19,015 bases of DNA from RI-283 sp964487925 (GCA_964487925.1 CAZASZ010000039.1:1-19015); one strand, 5' to 3'; positions 1 through 7,794 are shown, counted from the stretch's first letter. Numbers and translations: made by a program. The notes: a model not told the origin generated them from the letters alone.

Positions 1-42
1 CTCCCTCTCCGCCACACGCTGCCGATGCCAACCCAAGCCTTT

Positions 43-175
43 AGCTCAACTGAGCTTTCTAAACCCCAACCCTCGGAAAATCGACCAAGCCGGGTTCGAG
101 GTCCACAGCATGCCGCAAACCATAGCCGATCATCGCGTGATCGGGTAAGCTCTTGGCCTGACCATTTCCCGGTCA
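43..175. promoter_or_regulatory. pyrE leader with three short inverted repeats
   Basis: No coding frame here looks real. Three small inverted repeats lie in a row. AGCTCA 43-48 pairs with 51-56, CCGATCA 126-132 pairs with TGATCGG 138-144 (7 bp, 5-nt loop), and TGACC 159-163 pairs with GGTCA 171-175. None is followed by a clear U-run, so none is a convincing terminator. I see no good sigma70 promoter. In enterobacteria pyrE is controlled by attenuation in its leader; whether these repeats do anything similar is inference only. Confidence 0.25.
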
Positions 176-199
176 ATGACAGGACTAGAGGTAACCCCC

Positions 200-856
200 A
201 TGCAACCTTATCAACGGGCCTTTTTCGATTTCGTCATCAGCAGCGGCGCCTTGCGCTTCGGTGAATTCACACTGAAGTCAGGCCGGGTCAGTCCTTACTT
301 CTTCAATGCCGGCCATTTCGACTGCGGTAGCAGCATCGCGCAATTGACCCGTTACTACGCCGCCGCCATCGAGGACGCCAATGTAGCGTTCGACATGCTG
401 TTCGGTCCCGCCTACAAGGGCATCCCGCTGGCGGTCGCCACGGCCATCGCGCTCTATAATCATCATGAACGCGATGTCCCGTTCGCCTTCAATCGGAAAG
501 AGGCCAAGGATCATGGCGAGGGCGGCACCATCGTTGGCGCGCCACTGGAAGGCCGGGTCATGATCATCGACGATGTGATTTCGGCCGGGACCTCCGTACG
601 CGAATCCACGGCAATCATTGAGCAGGCCGGCGCCACAATCGCGGGCATCGCCATTGCCCTAGACCGCCAGGAACGTGGGCAAGGTCCTCGTTCGGCCATC
701 GATGAGATTCGGGATGCGCTCGGCGTCCCCGTGATCAGCATCGCTAGCCTTAAGCATCTATGCACCTATCTCCAAGAAAAACCCGCCATGAAACACGTGC
801 TGGAGAAGATCGAGGACTACCGAGAGACCTATGGCTCGGAGTCAACCGAACAGTGA
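200..856 (+). CDS. pyrE: orotate phosphoribosyltransferase
   Basis: PyrE transfers the phosphoribosyl group of PRPP to orotate, giving orotidine 5'-monophosphate in cytoplasmic de novo pyrimidine synthesis. The 218-aa product is close to the usual length (E. coli about 213). It carries the flexible catalytic loop FNRKEAKDHGEGG at residues 97-109, with K100, K103 and H105. The PRPP-binding motif VMIIDDVISAGTS is at 120-132. The N-terminal region GEFTLKSGRVSPYFFNAG is also typical. I chose the ATG at 200 because GAGGT lies about 7 nt upstream and the protein then begins MQPYQRAFFDFV as in homologues; an in-frame ATG at 176 would add eight unconserved residues. A 55-nt gap separates it from the downstream glycosyltransferase, so co-transcription is possible. 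The assignment is secure. Confidence 0.96.
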   Translation: MQPYQRAFFDFVISSGALRFGEFTLKSGRVSPYFFNAGHFDCGSSIAQLTRYYAAAIEDANVAFDMLFGPAYKGIPLAVATAIALYNHHERDVPFAFNRKEAKDHGEGGTIVGAPLEGRVMIIDDVISAGTSVRESTAIIEQAGATIAGIAIALDRQERGQGPRSAIDEIRDALGVPVISIASLKHLCTYLQEKPAMKHVLEKIEDYRETYGSESTEQ

Positions 857-911
857 GTGCGAGTATTAACGCCGCCCCTGAAACCCCTTCCGAACCTGGT
901 CACCGCCGGCA

Positions 912-2033
912 ATGCCCCTGAAATCCGGACGTCCGTTGGTCGTCTGCCAAATCGTTCCCGCGCTTGAGGGCGGCGGCGTGGAACGCGGCACGCTCGAACT
1001 GGCTCAGGCCCTGGTCAAACAGGGACACAAGTCCATCGTTGTTTCCGCCGGGGGGCGGCTCGTCAAGACACTCATACGCCAGGGCAGCCGACACTACGTG
1101 TTACACGTCGGTAAGAAGTCGCTGACCACGCTGAGGTGTATCTATCCACTTCGCCGCATACTCAAGACGGAAGGTGTGGATATCCTTCACGTGCGTTCGC
1201 GGCTGCCTGCCTGGGTTGCGAGATGGGCCTGGAAGGGGCTACCCAGTGCTCACCGCCCGCATCTCGTAAGTACCGTCCACGGCCTCTATTCCGTATCGGG
1301 CTATAGCGCCATCATGACTCGAGCCGAACGCGTCATCGCGGTATCGAAAACCGTCAGGGCGTATCTGCTTAAACACTACCCAAAGCTCGATCCAAACCTG
1401 ATACAAGTGATCCATCGCGGTATCGACTCGAATGCCTTCCCGCCGGGATATCAACCTACCCATGAATGGTTGCGCGGCTGGTATCGGCGCTTCCCGATGC
1501 TGGAAGGTCGACCCATAATCCTACTGCCGGGTAGGCTCAGCCGCATCAAGGGCCACGACGATTTCATTCGGCTCATGGCTAAACTGCAGGCCGCAGGCTC
1601 GAGCGCTGTCGGCCTCGTTGTAGGCGGTTATGACCCCCGTAAGCAGGGTTATGTCGACGAGGTGCAGAAATCGATACAAACGCTGGCCCTAGAGAATATC
1701 GTCTTCGCCGGCCAGCAGGACGACATGCGCGAGATCTATGCGATCTCTGACCTTGTCCTGTCACTATCCTCGAAACCCGAGTCGTTCGGGCGAACGGTCA
1801 TTGAAGCCTTGAGCATCGGCACCCCCGTGATCGGTTACGACCATGGCGGCGTCGGTGAGACCCTGGGGCTGGCCTTTCCTCAAGGTCTTGTCCCTCTGGG
1901 AGATATCGACGAACTCACAAATCGTGTCATGGCGTTTCTGGCCCGACCACCCACGATCGAGTCGCCCCCACCGTTTACACTGCAGGCCATGACTGACAAG
2001 ACCATCCGCCTCTACCGGGAACTCACCGCATGA
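912..2033 (+). CDS. GT4-family glycosyltransferase (LPS/surface polysaccharide)
   Basis: This is a GT-B fold glycosyltransferase of family 4 with 373 aa. The N-terminal half has the glycine-rich acceptor-side loop EGGGVERGTLEL at residues 19-30. The C-terminal half has the nucleotide-sugar site: PGRLSRIKG around 206-214 and the EX7E motif ESFGRTVIE at 290-298, followed by GTPVIGYDHGG. It should act on the cytoplasmic face of the inner membrane, adding a sugar to a lipid-linked core or O-chain; donor and acceptor cannot be read from the sequence. No strong ribosome binding site precedes the ATG. Its stop overlaps the start of the ligase-like gene (ATGA), so the two are translationally coupled and probably serve one pathway. 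Confidence 0.88.
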   Translation: MPLKSGRPLVVCQIVPALEGGGVERGTLELAQALVKQGHKSIVVSAGGRLVKTLIRQGSRHYVLHVGKKSLTTLRCIYPLRRILKTEGVDILHVRSRLPAWVARWAWKGLPSAHRPHLVSTVHGLYSVSGYSAIMTRAERVIAVSKTVRAYLLKHYPKLDPNLIQVIHRGIDSNAFPPGYQPTHEWLRGWYRRFPMLEGRPIILLPGRLSRIKGHDDFIRLMAKLQAAGSSAVGLVVGGYDPRKQGYVDEVQKSIQTLALENIVFAGQQDDMREIYAISDLVLSLSSKPESFGRTVIEALSIGTPVIGYDHGGVGETLGLAFPQGLVPLGDIDELTNRVMAFLARPPTIESPPPFTLQAMTDKTIRLYRELTA

Positions 2034-3289
2034 TCGATTCGGCTGCCGCACGGGAAGCATCTACGTCCAGACTTCAGCTCATTTGCCGTTGGCTCATGGT
2101 TTCGATACCGGCCCTACTCGTCCTGGGACCGGCACCTGCCGATATCGCCGCGACCCTAATTTCCATAGGCTTTCTATGGAACAGCTACAGTCAAAGGGAC
2201 TGGTCATGGCACCATATTCCCTGGGTCAAAGCGGCGTTCGCGTTATGGCTACTACTACTATTCCTAAGCCTGTTTGCCTATGATGAGGGCCAGGCCTATG
2301 AAAAGGTCATTCCCTGGCCGCGACTGATCCTGTTCGCAATAGCCATTCAGTACTGGTTGCTCGATGATCTCTGGCTACGGCGCCTGATCTGGGCAACCTC
2401 CACCGCCCTCAGTGTGGTCGCCTTCGATACCCTCTGGCAATATTGGACAGGGACCGACCTGCTCGGACACCCACAATATGGCCCCGGCCGCCTGAACGGT
2501 CCGTTCGGCCGGCCTAAAGTAGGGATCTTTCTCGCAAAGTTTTTCTTTCCCGCCATCCTGGGACTGATGGCCATGCGCCAGCTTGCCGCCGCGCGCAAAA
2601 CAAGCTCCATACCACTCATGTTCGCTATTCTGCTAGGGATCGTGTTGGCGGTTACGATCTTCGTAAGCGGAGAACGGATGGCATTTATCATGATCGTTCT
2701 CGGACTCGGTCTCGGCGGACTCGTCCTGCAGGGCACCTTCCGAAAGGTCCTGATCACATTATTGGCGGGCGGCATCCTCCTAACCGCCGGTATTGCCGTC
2801 TTCAAGCATGAACTCGTCGGTCGCCAGATCGACTCCACGTTGGAGACCCTGGCCCACTTCAAGGACTCGCCTTACAGCGAGCTCTGGCGCAACAGCCTGC
2901 ATATGGCCGCCCAACGACCGTGGACAGGTCTTGGCCTTAGGAATTTCAAATTAGCCTGCGACGATCCAGAGATGGCGATCGCAGACACCTACAAGGAACG
3001 CTGCGGAACCCATTCGCACAATATTTATATCGAATGGCTGACGGAAGCGGGGCTGCCGGGGCTGGCCGGATTCGTCTTCATGGTCCTGCTGTGGGGTCAC
3101 TACGCCTGGCAAGGCTGGCGAACAGAACGCGACCGGACGGCCCTGTCAGGACCTTGGATCGCAGTTACCCTAATGCTCTGGCCGGTGGCCACTACAGGGA
3201 GTTTTTTCACCAACTGGAACGAGGTATTGTTCTGGTTGGTGCTGGGTTGGGCGCTTGGCGTTTCCAAACTCGCTCAATCGCGGGCCTGA
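2030..3289 (+). CDS. O-antigen ligase/polymerase family (Wzy_C, WaaL-like) membrane protein
   Basis: This 419-aa polytopic inner-membrane protein has roughly 10-12 hydrophobic segments. Clear ones lie near residues 20-50, 67-82, 98-111, 166-184, 196-232, 238-258, 343-360 and 375-412. A large periplasmic loop at about 260-340 contains RPWTGLGLRNF and THSHNIYIEWLTEAGLPG. The family's conserved histidine lies in this loop (H328 or H330), and an arginine follows SGE at 216. WaaL ligases join undecaprenyl-linked O-antigen to lipid A-core at the periplasmic face. Wzy polymerases and some protein O-oligosaccharyltransferases share this domain, so the exact reaction is not settled. Coupling to a GT4 gene and the nearby LPS core and lipid A genes favour the ligase role. 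It ends 6 nt before the stop of the convergent gene. Confidence 0.82.
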   Translation: MIDSAAAREASTSRLQLICRWLMVSIPALLVLGPAPADIAATLISIGFLWNSYSQRDWSWHHIPWVKAAFALWLLLLFLSLFAYDEGQAYEKVIPWPRLILFAIAIQYWLLDDLWLRRLIWATSTALSVVAFDTLWQYWTGTDLLGHPQYGPGRLNGPFGRPKVGIFLAKFFFPAILGLMAMRQLAAARKTSSIPLMFAILLGIVLAVTIFVSGERMAFIMIVLGLGLGGLVLQGTFRKVLITLLAGGILLTAGIAVFKHELVGRQIDSTLETLAHFKDSPYSELWRNSLHMAAQRPWTGLGLRNFKLACDDPEMAIADTYKERCGTHSHNIYIEWLTEAGLPGLAGFVFMVLLWGHYAWQGWRTERDRTALSGPWIAVTLMLWPVATTGSFFTNWNEVLFWLVLGWALGVSKLAQSRA

Positions 3290-3295
3290 AGCCAC

Positions 3296-4465
3296 TCATG
3301 GTAGTAGCGAAGCGCTATCACCAAAAACGGGGCGTCCATGATCTATGGGCCAACTCAACATGGACATCCTCAGATCATCCAATCGACCCGACGTAATACG
3401 CACATCTAGCGCCTTATGCGCACGCTCACGCGCTAACGCCTGCAGTTCATGACGACGAGCATCGTCGTCGATCAGGCCAAGGATCTCGCGAGTTAGCGCC
3501 TCCGGAGTAACGTCATCGATTAGTACGCCTGTATCCTGGACCAGGGAGGGAAGCCCGCCTCGCCGGGTGGTCACAACCGCGCAGCCAGACGCCATGGCCT
3601 CAATGGCGACCAACGGACAGGGATCTTCCCAAAGCGACGGAATGACGACCAATTCCGCAGCTTTCATACGCTCCAGCACCTGCTCTCGGGTCATATAGCC
3701 CGCAATCTCGGCGCGTTCTCCCAATGCCTTCATAGTCGAGAGCACTTCGCTATCGTAGGGCTTCATCCGCCCCGGCTCGTCGAATTTGAGCGCACCGATC
3801 ATGACAGCCCGCCAGTCCGGAGCCGCATCCAACACTTGGTGCATGGCCTGCGCATAAAACAGCCCGCCCTTCTCAGGGATCAGGCGCCCGACATAGAGGA
3901 TCTCCTTTCGCTTCTCGATGCCCTCAGCGAATATCGGCTGCGCGGTATCGACTCCATTGAGGACCACGACGACCCGGTTGCGATGCGGATGCTCTTCTAG
4001 CCCCTCGAGCATGCGCCGGCAAATATAGTCGCTGACGCCCACAACGTAGCCGCCACGATCGAGAAATTCCTTACGAGCGCGAACATCGGCGAAACCACGC
4101 ATATTCAAGGGATCGTTGTGCAAATAGAGCAACACGGGATAGCCCGTGGAATGCCGCAATTGATCGAGCGCGATCAACGGTCTATTGTGGACCTCCACGA
4201 GCGAAGGGCGAAATACCTTCATGCGTTTACGTATCGCCAGCAGGTAGCGTAGGGTCCGCCGTCGAAAGCTTGGCGGCGCCAGCGGTACGCCCTCAAATGG
4301 CGGGGCATCGAACGGCGTCTCGACCGGATCACCAAAGACATGGAGCTGGGGCAGATATCGACTATAGGCCGCTATATCCCGAACACAAAAGGCTACGGCG
4401 CCGCCACCCGATTGCTGGTAACGCTCGCGGTGAGGCAGGATGATTGCAATCCCGGAGTGCGTCAC
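3296..4465 (-). CDS. GT4-family glycosyltransferase, GTG start
   Basis: This 389-aa GT-B glycosyltransferase is the second gene of a two-gene minus-strand unit. Visible features are the glycine-rich GGGAVAF at residues 20-26, the donor-domain entry YVGRLIPEKGG at 191-201, and the C-terminal signature WEDPCPLVAIEAMASG starting at 279. In that signature the first acid of the usual EX7E motif is D281, paired with E289 (DX7E), with E280 just before it; a WE(E/D)P form is tolerated in this branch. The start is GTG, overlapping the upstream stop as GTGA, so translation is coupled. It probably adds a sugar to LPS core or another envelope glycan. The specific sugar is unknown. Confidence 0.85.
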   Translation of the reverse strand: MTHSGIAIILPHRERYQQSGGGAVAFCVRDIAAYSRYLPQLHVFGDPVETPFDAPPFEGVPLAPPSFRRRTLRYLLAIRKRMKVFRPSLVEVHNRPLIALDQLRHSTGYPVLLYLHNDPLNMRGFADVRARKEFLDRGGYVVGVSDYICRRMLEGLEEHPHRNRVVVVLNGVDTAQPIFAEGIEKRKEILYVGRLIPEKGGLFYAQAMHQVLDAAPDWRAVMIGALKFDEPGRMKPYDSEVLSTMKALGERAEIAGYMTREQVLERMKAAELVVIPSLWEDPCPLVAIEAMASGCAVVTTRRGGLPSLVQDTGVLIDDVTPEALTREILGLIDDDARRHELQALARERAHKALDVRITSGRLDDLRMSMLSWPIDHGRPVFGDSASLLP

Positions 4466-5532
4466 GTCCGGGCAGCCATTTGGCCGCTTGACTTCCTGTC
4501 CAGGTTACTGCGGTAGATATCGAGAAAGGCGGGGAGGACCCTGGACTCACTATAGGTATCCAGGAAATGCTCGTGGGCGCGTTCAGCCAGGCTCCGACGC
4601 AGCCCCTCATCCCGATGCAACGCCAACATGGCTTCTGCCAAGACCTCGGCATCATTTATCGGAACCAGGCGCGCCATGGAGTCATCCAGAACCTCCACGG
4701 GACCAGGGGTTGTGGTCGCAATAATCGCTTTCATGCAGGCCATCGCCTCCAGGGTAACTATGCCAAATGGCTCGTCTAGAGAGGGCAAAACAAAGGTCCC
4801 GGCACGGGCCAGAAACGCGGGAACATCGTCTACCCAACCAGCAAAGCAGACCGCATCAGCCACACCAAGATCCCGCGCCAGTCCCTGCAACGCCTTCATT
4901 TCGGGCCCGTCACCGCCCAGCGTCAGGCGAGCCTGGCCGGCCTGGGCGTAAACACGCGCAAAGGCCCGCAACAGGACGTCGAAACCCTTCTTTTTAACCA
5001 TGCGACCAAAGGCGACAAACCCAGGATCAAGAATACCATCGGCTGAACCCGCTATAGGCTGAACCCGCGTAAAGTGCGGGATCACTGCTATGGAACGGTC
5101 CTCGATACCATGGCACAACAGATAATCCCGCTGATCTTCGGTCCCGGGAAGGAAATAATCGACGTCACGGTAATATTTGAGGTCGATGTAATTATGCAGA
5201 TTTGCCACCAAGGGAATACCTAAACGCCGGCTACAACGCCCCGAGTATAGAGCTCCTCGCGCCAAATGCGAGTGGATAACCGACGGGCTGAAGCGCGCAA
5301 TGGCCCGACGGATTCGTCGCTCGGCCAGAAAGTCCCAGTTTCCTCGTACCGGAACGGCTGTCAGCTCAATTCGATCGTGCCCGGAAAGGTCCTGCGCTCG
5401 CACAAATTCCTGATGACAAACAGCCTGAGTCGGTACGCCCCGCTCGGCTAGGGCGAGACAAAGGTCGACAAACAGACGCTCGGCGCCACCGAAGCCCTTT
5501 GACAGCATGACTTGAGTGACGCTCAACCCCAT
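4462..5532 (-). CDS. GT4-family glycosyltransferase
   Basis: This 356-aa GT-B glycosyltransferase is first in the minus-strand pair. The N-terminal loop KGFGGAERLFVDL (12-24) is the hallmark acceptor-side motif. HSHLARGALYSG is at 87-98, the donor-site segment FGRMVKKKGFDVLL at 175-188, GGDGPE at 206-211 and the EX7E motif EPFGIVTLE at 254-262. The N-terminal pattern resembles LPS core glycosyltransferases of the WaaG/RfaG kind, but I would not assign donor or acceptor. The ATG at 5532 has no strong Shine-Dalgarno. A candidate promoter with a perfect TATAAT lies about 95 nt upstream. Its stop overlaps the GTG of the following GT4 gene, suggesting the two act in the same pathway. Confidence 0.87.
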   Translation of the reverse strand: MGLSVTQVMLSKGFGGAERLFVDLCLALAERGVPTQAVCHQEFVRAQDLSGHDRIELTAVPVRGNWDFLAERRIRRAIARFSPSVIHSHLARGALYSGRCSRRLGIPLVANLHNYIDLKYYRDVDYFLPGTEDQRDYLLCHGIEDRSIAVIPHFTRVQPIAGSADGILDPGFVAFGRMVKKKGFDVLLRAFARVYAQAGQARLTLGGDGPEMKALQGLARDLGVADAVCFAGWVDDVPAFLARAGTFVLPSLDEPFGIVTLEAMACMKAIIATTTPGPVEVLDDSMARLVPINDAEVLAEAMLALHRDEGLRRSLAERAHEHFLDTYSESRVLPAFLDIYRSNLDRKSSGQMAART

Positions 5533-5624
5533 ATAGATGCCATTGAGGAATGACTAGGGGTAGGTGTATTAGCGACAACGAACACGTATCTTTGCGCCCC
5601 AATAAGCCCTTGATTAAAGTTGTT

Positions 5625-5653
5625 ATTATAGCCGCTATCCGCGCTTGACTCCA
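5625..5653 (-). promoter_or_regulatory. candidate sigma70 promoter for the minus-strand GT4 pair
   Basis: Read on the minus strand, 5630-5625 is TATAAT, a perfect -10 hexamer. With a 17-nt spacer the -35 position (5653-5648) reads TGGAGT, only 3 of 6 to consensus. It lies about 95 nt upstream of the gene starting at 5532. The -35 overlaps the -35 of the plus-strand candidate. Confidence 0.38.
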
Positions 5654-5673
5654 GATCGGTCACATGTGATAGT
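5645..5673 (+). promoter_or_regulatory. candidate sigma70 promoter for the GT2 gene
   Basis: TTGACT (5645-5650, 5 of 6 to TTGACA) is followed after exactly 17 nt by GATAGT (5668-5673, 4 of 6 to TATAAT). Transcription would begin near 5680, leaving a leader of about 60 nt to the ATG at 5741. This argues against a coding start further upstream. The palindrome CACATGTG at 5661-5668 sits just before the -10. Confidence 0.42.
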
Positions 5674-5740
5674 CCCTCGCATCACCCGGCGCGGCACTAG
5701 GCCCATGCCGCGCATCGCCCCTTATAACGCAACGCGGATC

Positions 5741-6532
5741 ATGGAAAAACTCTCCGTCTTCGTCACCACCTTCAATAACGCCAAGACACTCCCCATCTGT
5801 CTGGACAGCGTGCGCTGGGCGGACGAGATCGTCGTGCTGGACTCCAACAGTACTGACCCGACGCCCGATATAGCGCGCGCATACGGTTGCCAGCTCTTTT
5901 TCCACGAATTCCTGGGCTACGGCCGACAAAAGCAGCTCGCGCTCGACAAAACCACGCATGAATGGGTCCTGTTGCTCGACGCAGACGAGGCCCTCTCGCC
6001 AGAACTTCAGGAGGAGATTCAGGCGCTACTAAAGACGACGCCCTCCGCCGATGGCTATGATATCCCCAGGCTCGAACAGGTCTTTTGGCGCATGTGCAGC
6101 CCGAAGACCAGACTCAACCACTTTCTGAGACTGTTCCGCAAATCAGCCGGGCATGTAAGCACGATGCCCATTCACGCCGCGCCCAAGGTCGACGGTAAGA
6201 TTGGCCGCTTGAAACACCCCTTCTACCACTTTGGCGAAATCGACATCCGCACCAAGGTCGAGAAGATCAATGGCTACTCAACCGGGCTCGTGCAGGATAA
6301 GGTCGACAAAGGGGTACGTCGGGTCGGGTTGACGATGATTTTCTACCCGCCACTCTACTTCATCAAGACCTATATATTTAAGCGCAACTTCTACAACGGC
6401 TGGGCCGGATTCATAACTTCGGTCATCGCCGCCTTCTACGTCTTCCTAAAATACGCCAAGGTCCATGAATATCATCAAGACCGGTCGGGACTGCCCGTCG
6501 ATCTGAAAAAAGACGACCGAGGCCCCTGCTAG
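5741..6532 (+). CDS. GT2-family glycosyltransferase, WaaE/KdtX-like
   Basis: This is a GT-A fold, family 2 glycosyltransferase of 263 aa. The N-terminus SVFVTTFNNAKTLPICLDSV (residues 5-24) and VVLDSNSTDPT (31-41) form the nucleotide-binding part. DADEA (80-84) contains the metal-binding DXD. The C-terminal region, with YPPLYFIKTYIFKRNF and GWAGFITSVIAAFYVFLKYAK, is a membrane-associated tail typical of WaaE/KdtX-like enzymes, which attach glucose or a similar sugar to the inner core heptose of LPS. Open frame continues upstream to a TTG at 5645 and an ATG at 5705. I prefer 5741 because SVFVTTFNNA then lies at the usual distance from the N-terminus and the candidate promoter occupies the upstream part. 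The acceptor is inferred from family and context. Confidence 0.86.
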   Translation: MEKLSVFVTTFNNAKTLPICLDSVRWADEIVVLDSNSTDPTPDIARAYGCQLFFHEFLGYGRQKQLALDKTTHEWVLLLDADEALSPELQEEIQALLKTTPSADGYDIPRLEQVFWRMCSPKTRLNHFLRLFRKSAGHVSTMPIHAAPKVDGKIGRLKHPFYHFGEIDIRTKVEKINGYSTGLVQDKVDKGVRRVGLTMIFYPPLYFIKTYIFKRNFYNGWAGFITSVIAAFYVFLKYAKVHEYHQDRSGLPVDLKKDDRGPC

Positions 6533-6554
6533 AAAACAGCTCACAAGAGCTTTT
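6533..6554. terminator. compact bidirectional intrinsic terminator
   Basis: It lies directly between the stop codons of the convergent GT2 and acyltransferase genes. AGCTC 6538-6542 pairs with GAGCT 6547-6551 around an ACAA loop. It is flanked by AAAA (6533-6536) and TTTT (6551-6554), which extend the stem with one bulged C and supply a short U-run on either strand. It touches the stop codon of the minus-strand gene. Confidence 0.55.
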
Positions 6555-7477
6555 CAAAGATAGGGCGATGCCTCGCCGGTCGGGCGGGACTTGAAACGAC
6601 GGTGGACCCAGAGGTACTGCTCAGGGCCGAGACGAATCTGGTCCTCAAGGACGGACATCATGAGCTGAGTATCGGCGACTTCATCCTCACCGGGAAATGG
6701 ATCCAACGGAGGATAGAAATTCAGCAGGTAACCCGCGTTACCTGGCAACCGCATCGGCATCATAGGCACTACAGCCGCACCCGTGCGTCGCGCAAGCTGG
6801 GTGGTTGCCGTTGTCGTCGATGCGTCATGACCAAAAAACGATACGAAGGTGCTCAACTTGCCGTGATAATCCTGATCTGGAAGATAATAAAGTGTGCGTC
6901 TCGAGCGGAGCGCCTTGATCATCCCCCGGGTATCCGAATTCGGGATCACCTCTTCGACATGACGCAAATGGGCCGCGTACTGAATAGCGTCAACCAGCGG
7001 GTTGTTATGCCGGCGAAAGATAAAACGTATATCGGGAATATGCAGTGACAACAATCTGGCCACGAGTTCGAGCGAAGTGAAATGCCCTACAAACAGCAAT
7101 ACGCCGTGGCCTTGCGCCTGCGCGGCGTTTAAATAATCGAGGCCCTCGACTTGGCAAATCGATTTCAAACGACGGTCGTTTCCCCACCAACAAATAGCCA
7201 TATCGATCAAACTGATGCCGATGGACTCGAAGTGTTTACGTAGCAGTTCCTGCCGAGCCGTATCGTCCAGATCCGGAAAACATATGGTCAGGTTGACCAA
7301 GGCAATTTTGCGACGGCGGCGGGCCAGGCGACCCATCAGGCGACCGGTCACACGACCCAGCGCACATTGCCATGTATATGGTAGCAGAACGATCAGGCGC
7401 AGGAGTGCCAGGGCCCCCCATATGAGCCAATATCGCGGCGTGACAAAACGCCACCACTCAAGTCTCTTCTGCTTCAA
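6554..7477 (-). CDS. lpxL: lipid A biosynthesis (KDO)2-lipid IVA acyltransferase, LpxL/HtrB family; TTG start
   Basis: The enzyme adds a secondary acyl chain (lauroyl in E. coli LpxL) from acyl-ACP to KDO2-lipid IVA at the inner membrane. The product has 307 aa with one N-terminal membrane segment after PRYW, as in the family. The HX4E catalytic motif GHFTSLE places H132 and E137 at exactly the numbers known for E. coli LpxL. NNPLVD, GMIKALRSRRTLYYLPDQDYHG and the C-terminal YLWVHRRFKSRP are also conserved features. I chose TTG at 7477 because GGGAAGG lies about 5 nt upstream and residue numbering then matches LpxL. A further TTG at 7573 would add 32 unconserved residues, and there is no suitable ATG. 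LpxL versus LpxM/LpxP specificity cannot be decided by eye. Confidence 0.9.
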   Translation of the reverse strand: MKQKRLEWWRFVTPRYWLIWGALALLRLIVLLPYTWQCALGRVTGRLMGRLARRRRKIALVNLTICFPDLDDTARQELLRKHFESIGISLIDMAICWWGNDRRLKSICQVEGLDYLNAAQAQGHGVLLFVGHFTSLELVARLLSLHIPDIRFIFRRHNNPLVDAIQYAAHLRHVEEVIPNSDTRGMIKALRSRRTLYYLPDQDYHGKLSTFVSFFGHDASTTTATTQLARRTGAAVVPMMPMRLPGNAGYLLNFYPPLDPFPGEDEVADTQLMMSVLEDQIRLGPEQYLWVHRRFKSRPTGEASPYL

Positions 7478-7794
7478 TAAAACCTTCCCATTCCGGCCAA
7501 TCTCCCCGTGCTTCGCGATACAGACATTAACGCGACGGCAACCCCGGGCCAAATCTAGCGCCTTTTGCGACAAGAAGACAAGTTCGGACAGTGACTGACA
7601 GATTTAATCGAGTTACACTCCGAGACAAGGATCTCCGCTCGGACAGGGTCATTGATGGCGTACCTGTGGACGGCATCAGGACTTCCCCCGATGTACCGGA
7701 AAGCCCTGTGTAAACGGCACATCGGCCCCGGGGTCCAGCTTTAGCGGAATCACGGAGAACCGGTAACATTGACTCACGACCAGGAGGATACGTC
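7478..7794. other. intergenic leader region with hairpins, no convincing gene
   Basis: This 317-nt gap separates the divergent acyltransferase and the 69-aa gene. I see no supported gene or tRNA. It holds two hairpins. TCCGAG 7619-7624 pairs with CTCGGA 7638-7643. A larger one pairs 7688-7698 with 7715-7725 (7 bp plus 3 bp around one A/C mismatch, 16-nt loop), ending about 56 nt before the strong ribosome binding site. I found no promoter with good hexamers and spacing on either strand, although the two genes must be transcribed from here. Confidence 0.5.

Noticed and set aside
43..60. Intrinsic terminator for a gene upstream of the window
   Set aside because: The 6-bp stem has a 2-nt loop and is followed only by TTTCT, too weak to call.
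2347..2862. 171-codon open frame on the minus strand inside the ligase-like gene
   Set aside because: It lies wholly antisense to a clear membrane protein gene, is rich in Arg, Ser and Pro as shadow frames usually are, and has no recognisable motif.
3296..5532. Horizontally acquired island for the minus-strand glycosyltransferases
   Set aside because: The reversed orientation is suggestive, but base composition by eye matches the surroundings and there are no mobile element remnants or flanking repeats.
5645..5740. 32-codon N-terminal extension of the GT2 gene from a TTG at 5645
   Set aside because: The added residues are not GT2-like, the TTG coincides with a good -35 hexamer, and ATG 5741 gives the family's normal N-terminus.
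6602..7048. 148-codon plus-strand open frame opposite the lipid A acyltransferase gene
   Set aside because: It is antisense to a gene with intact catalytic residues, with no ribosome binding site or domain.
7691..7744. 17-residue open frame in the leader of the 69-aa gene (starts ATG TAC CGG)
   Set aside because: No ribosome binding site. The ATG sits inside a hairpin arm, and it shows no run of regulatory codons as a leader peptide would.
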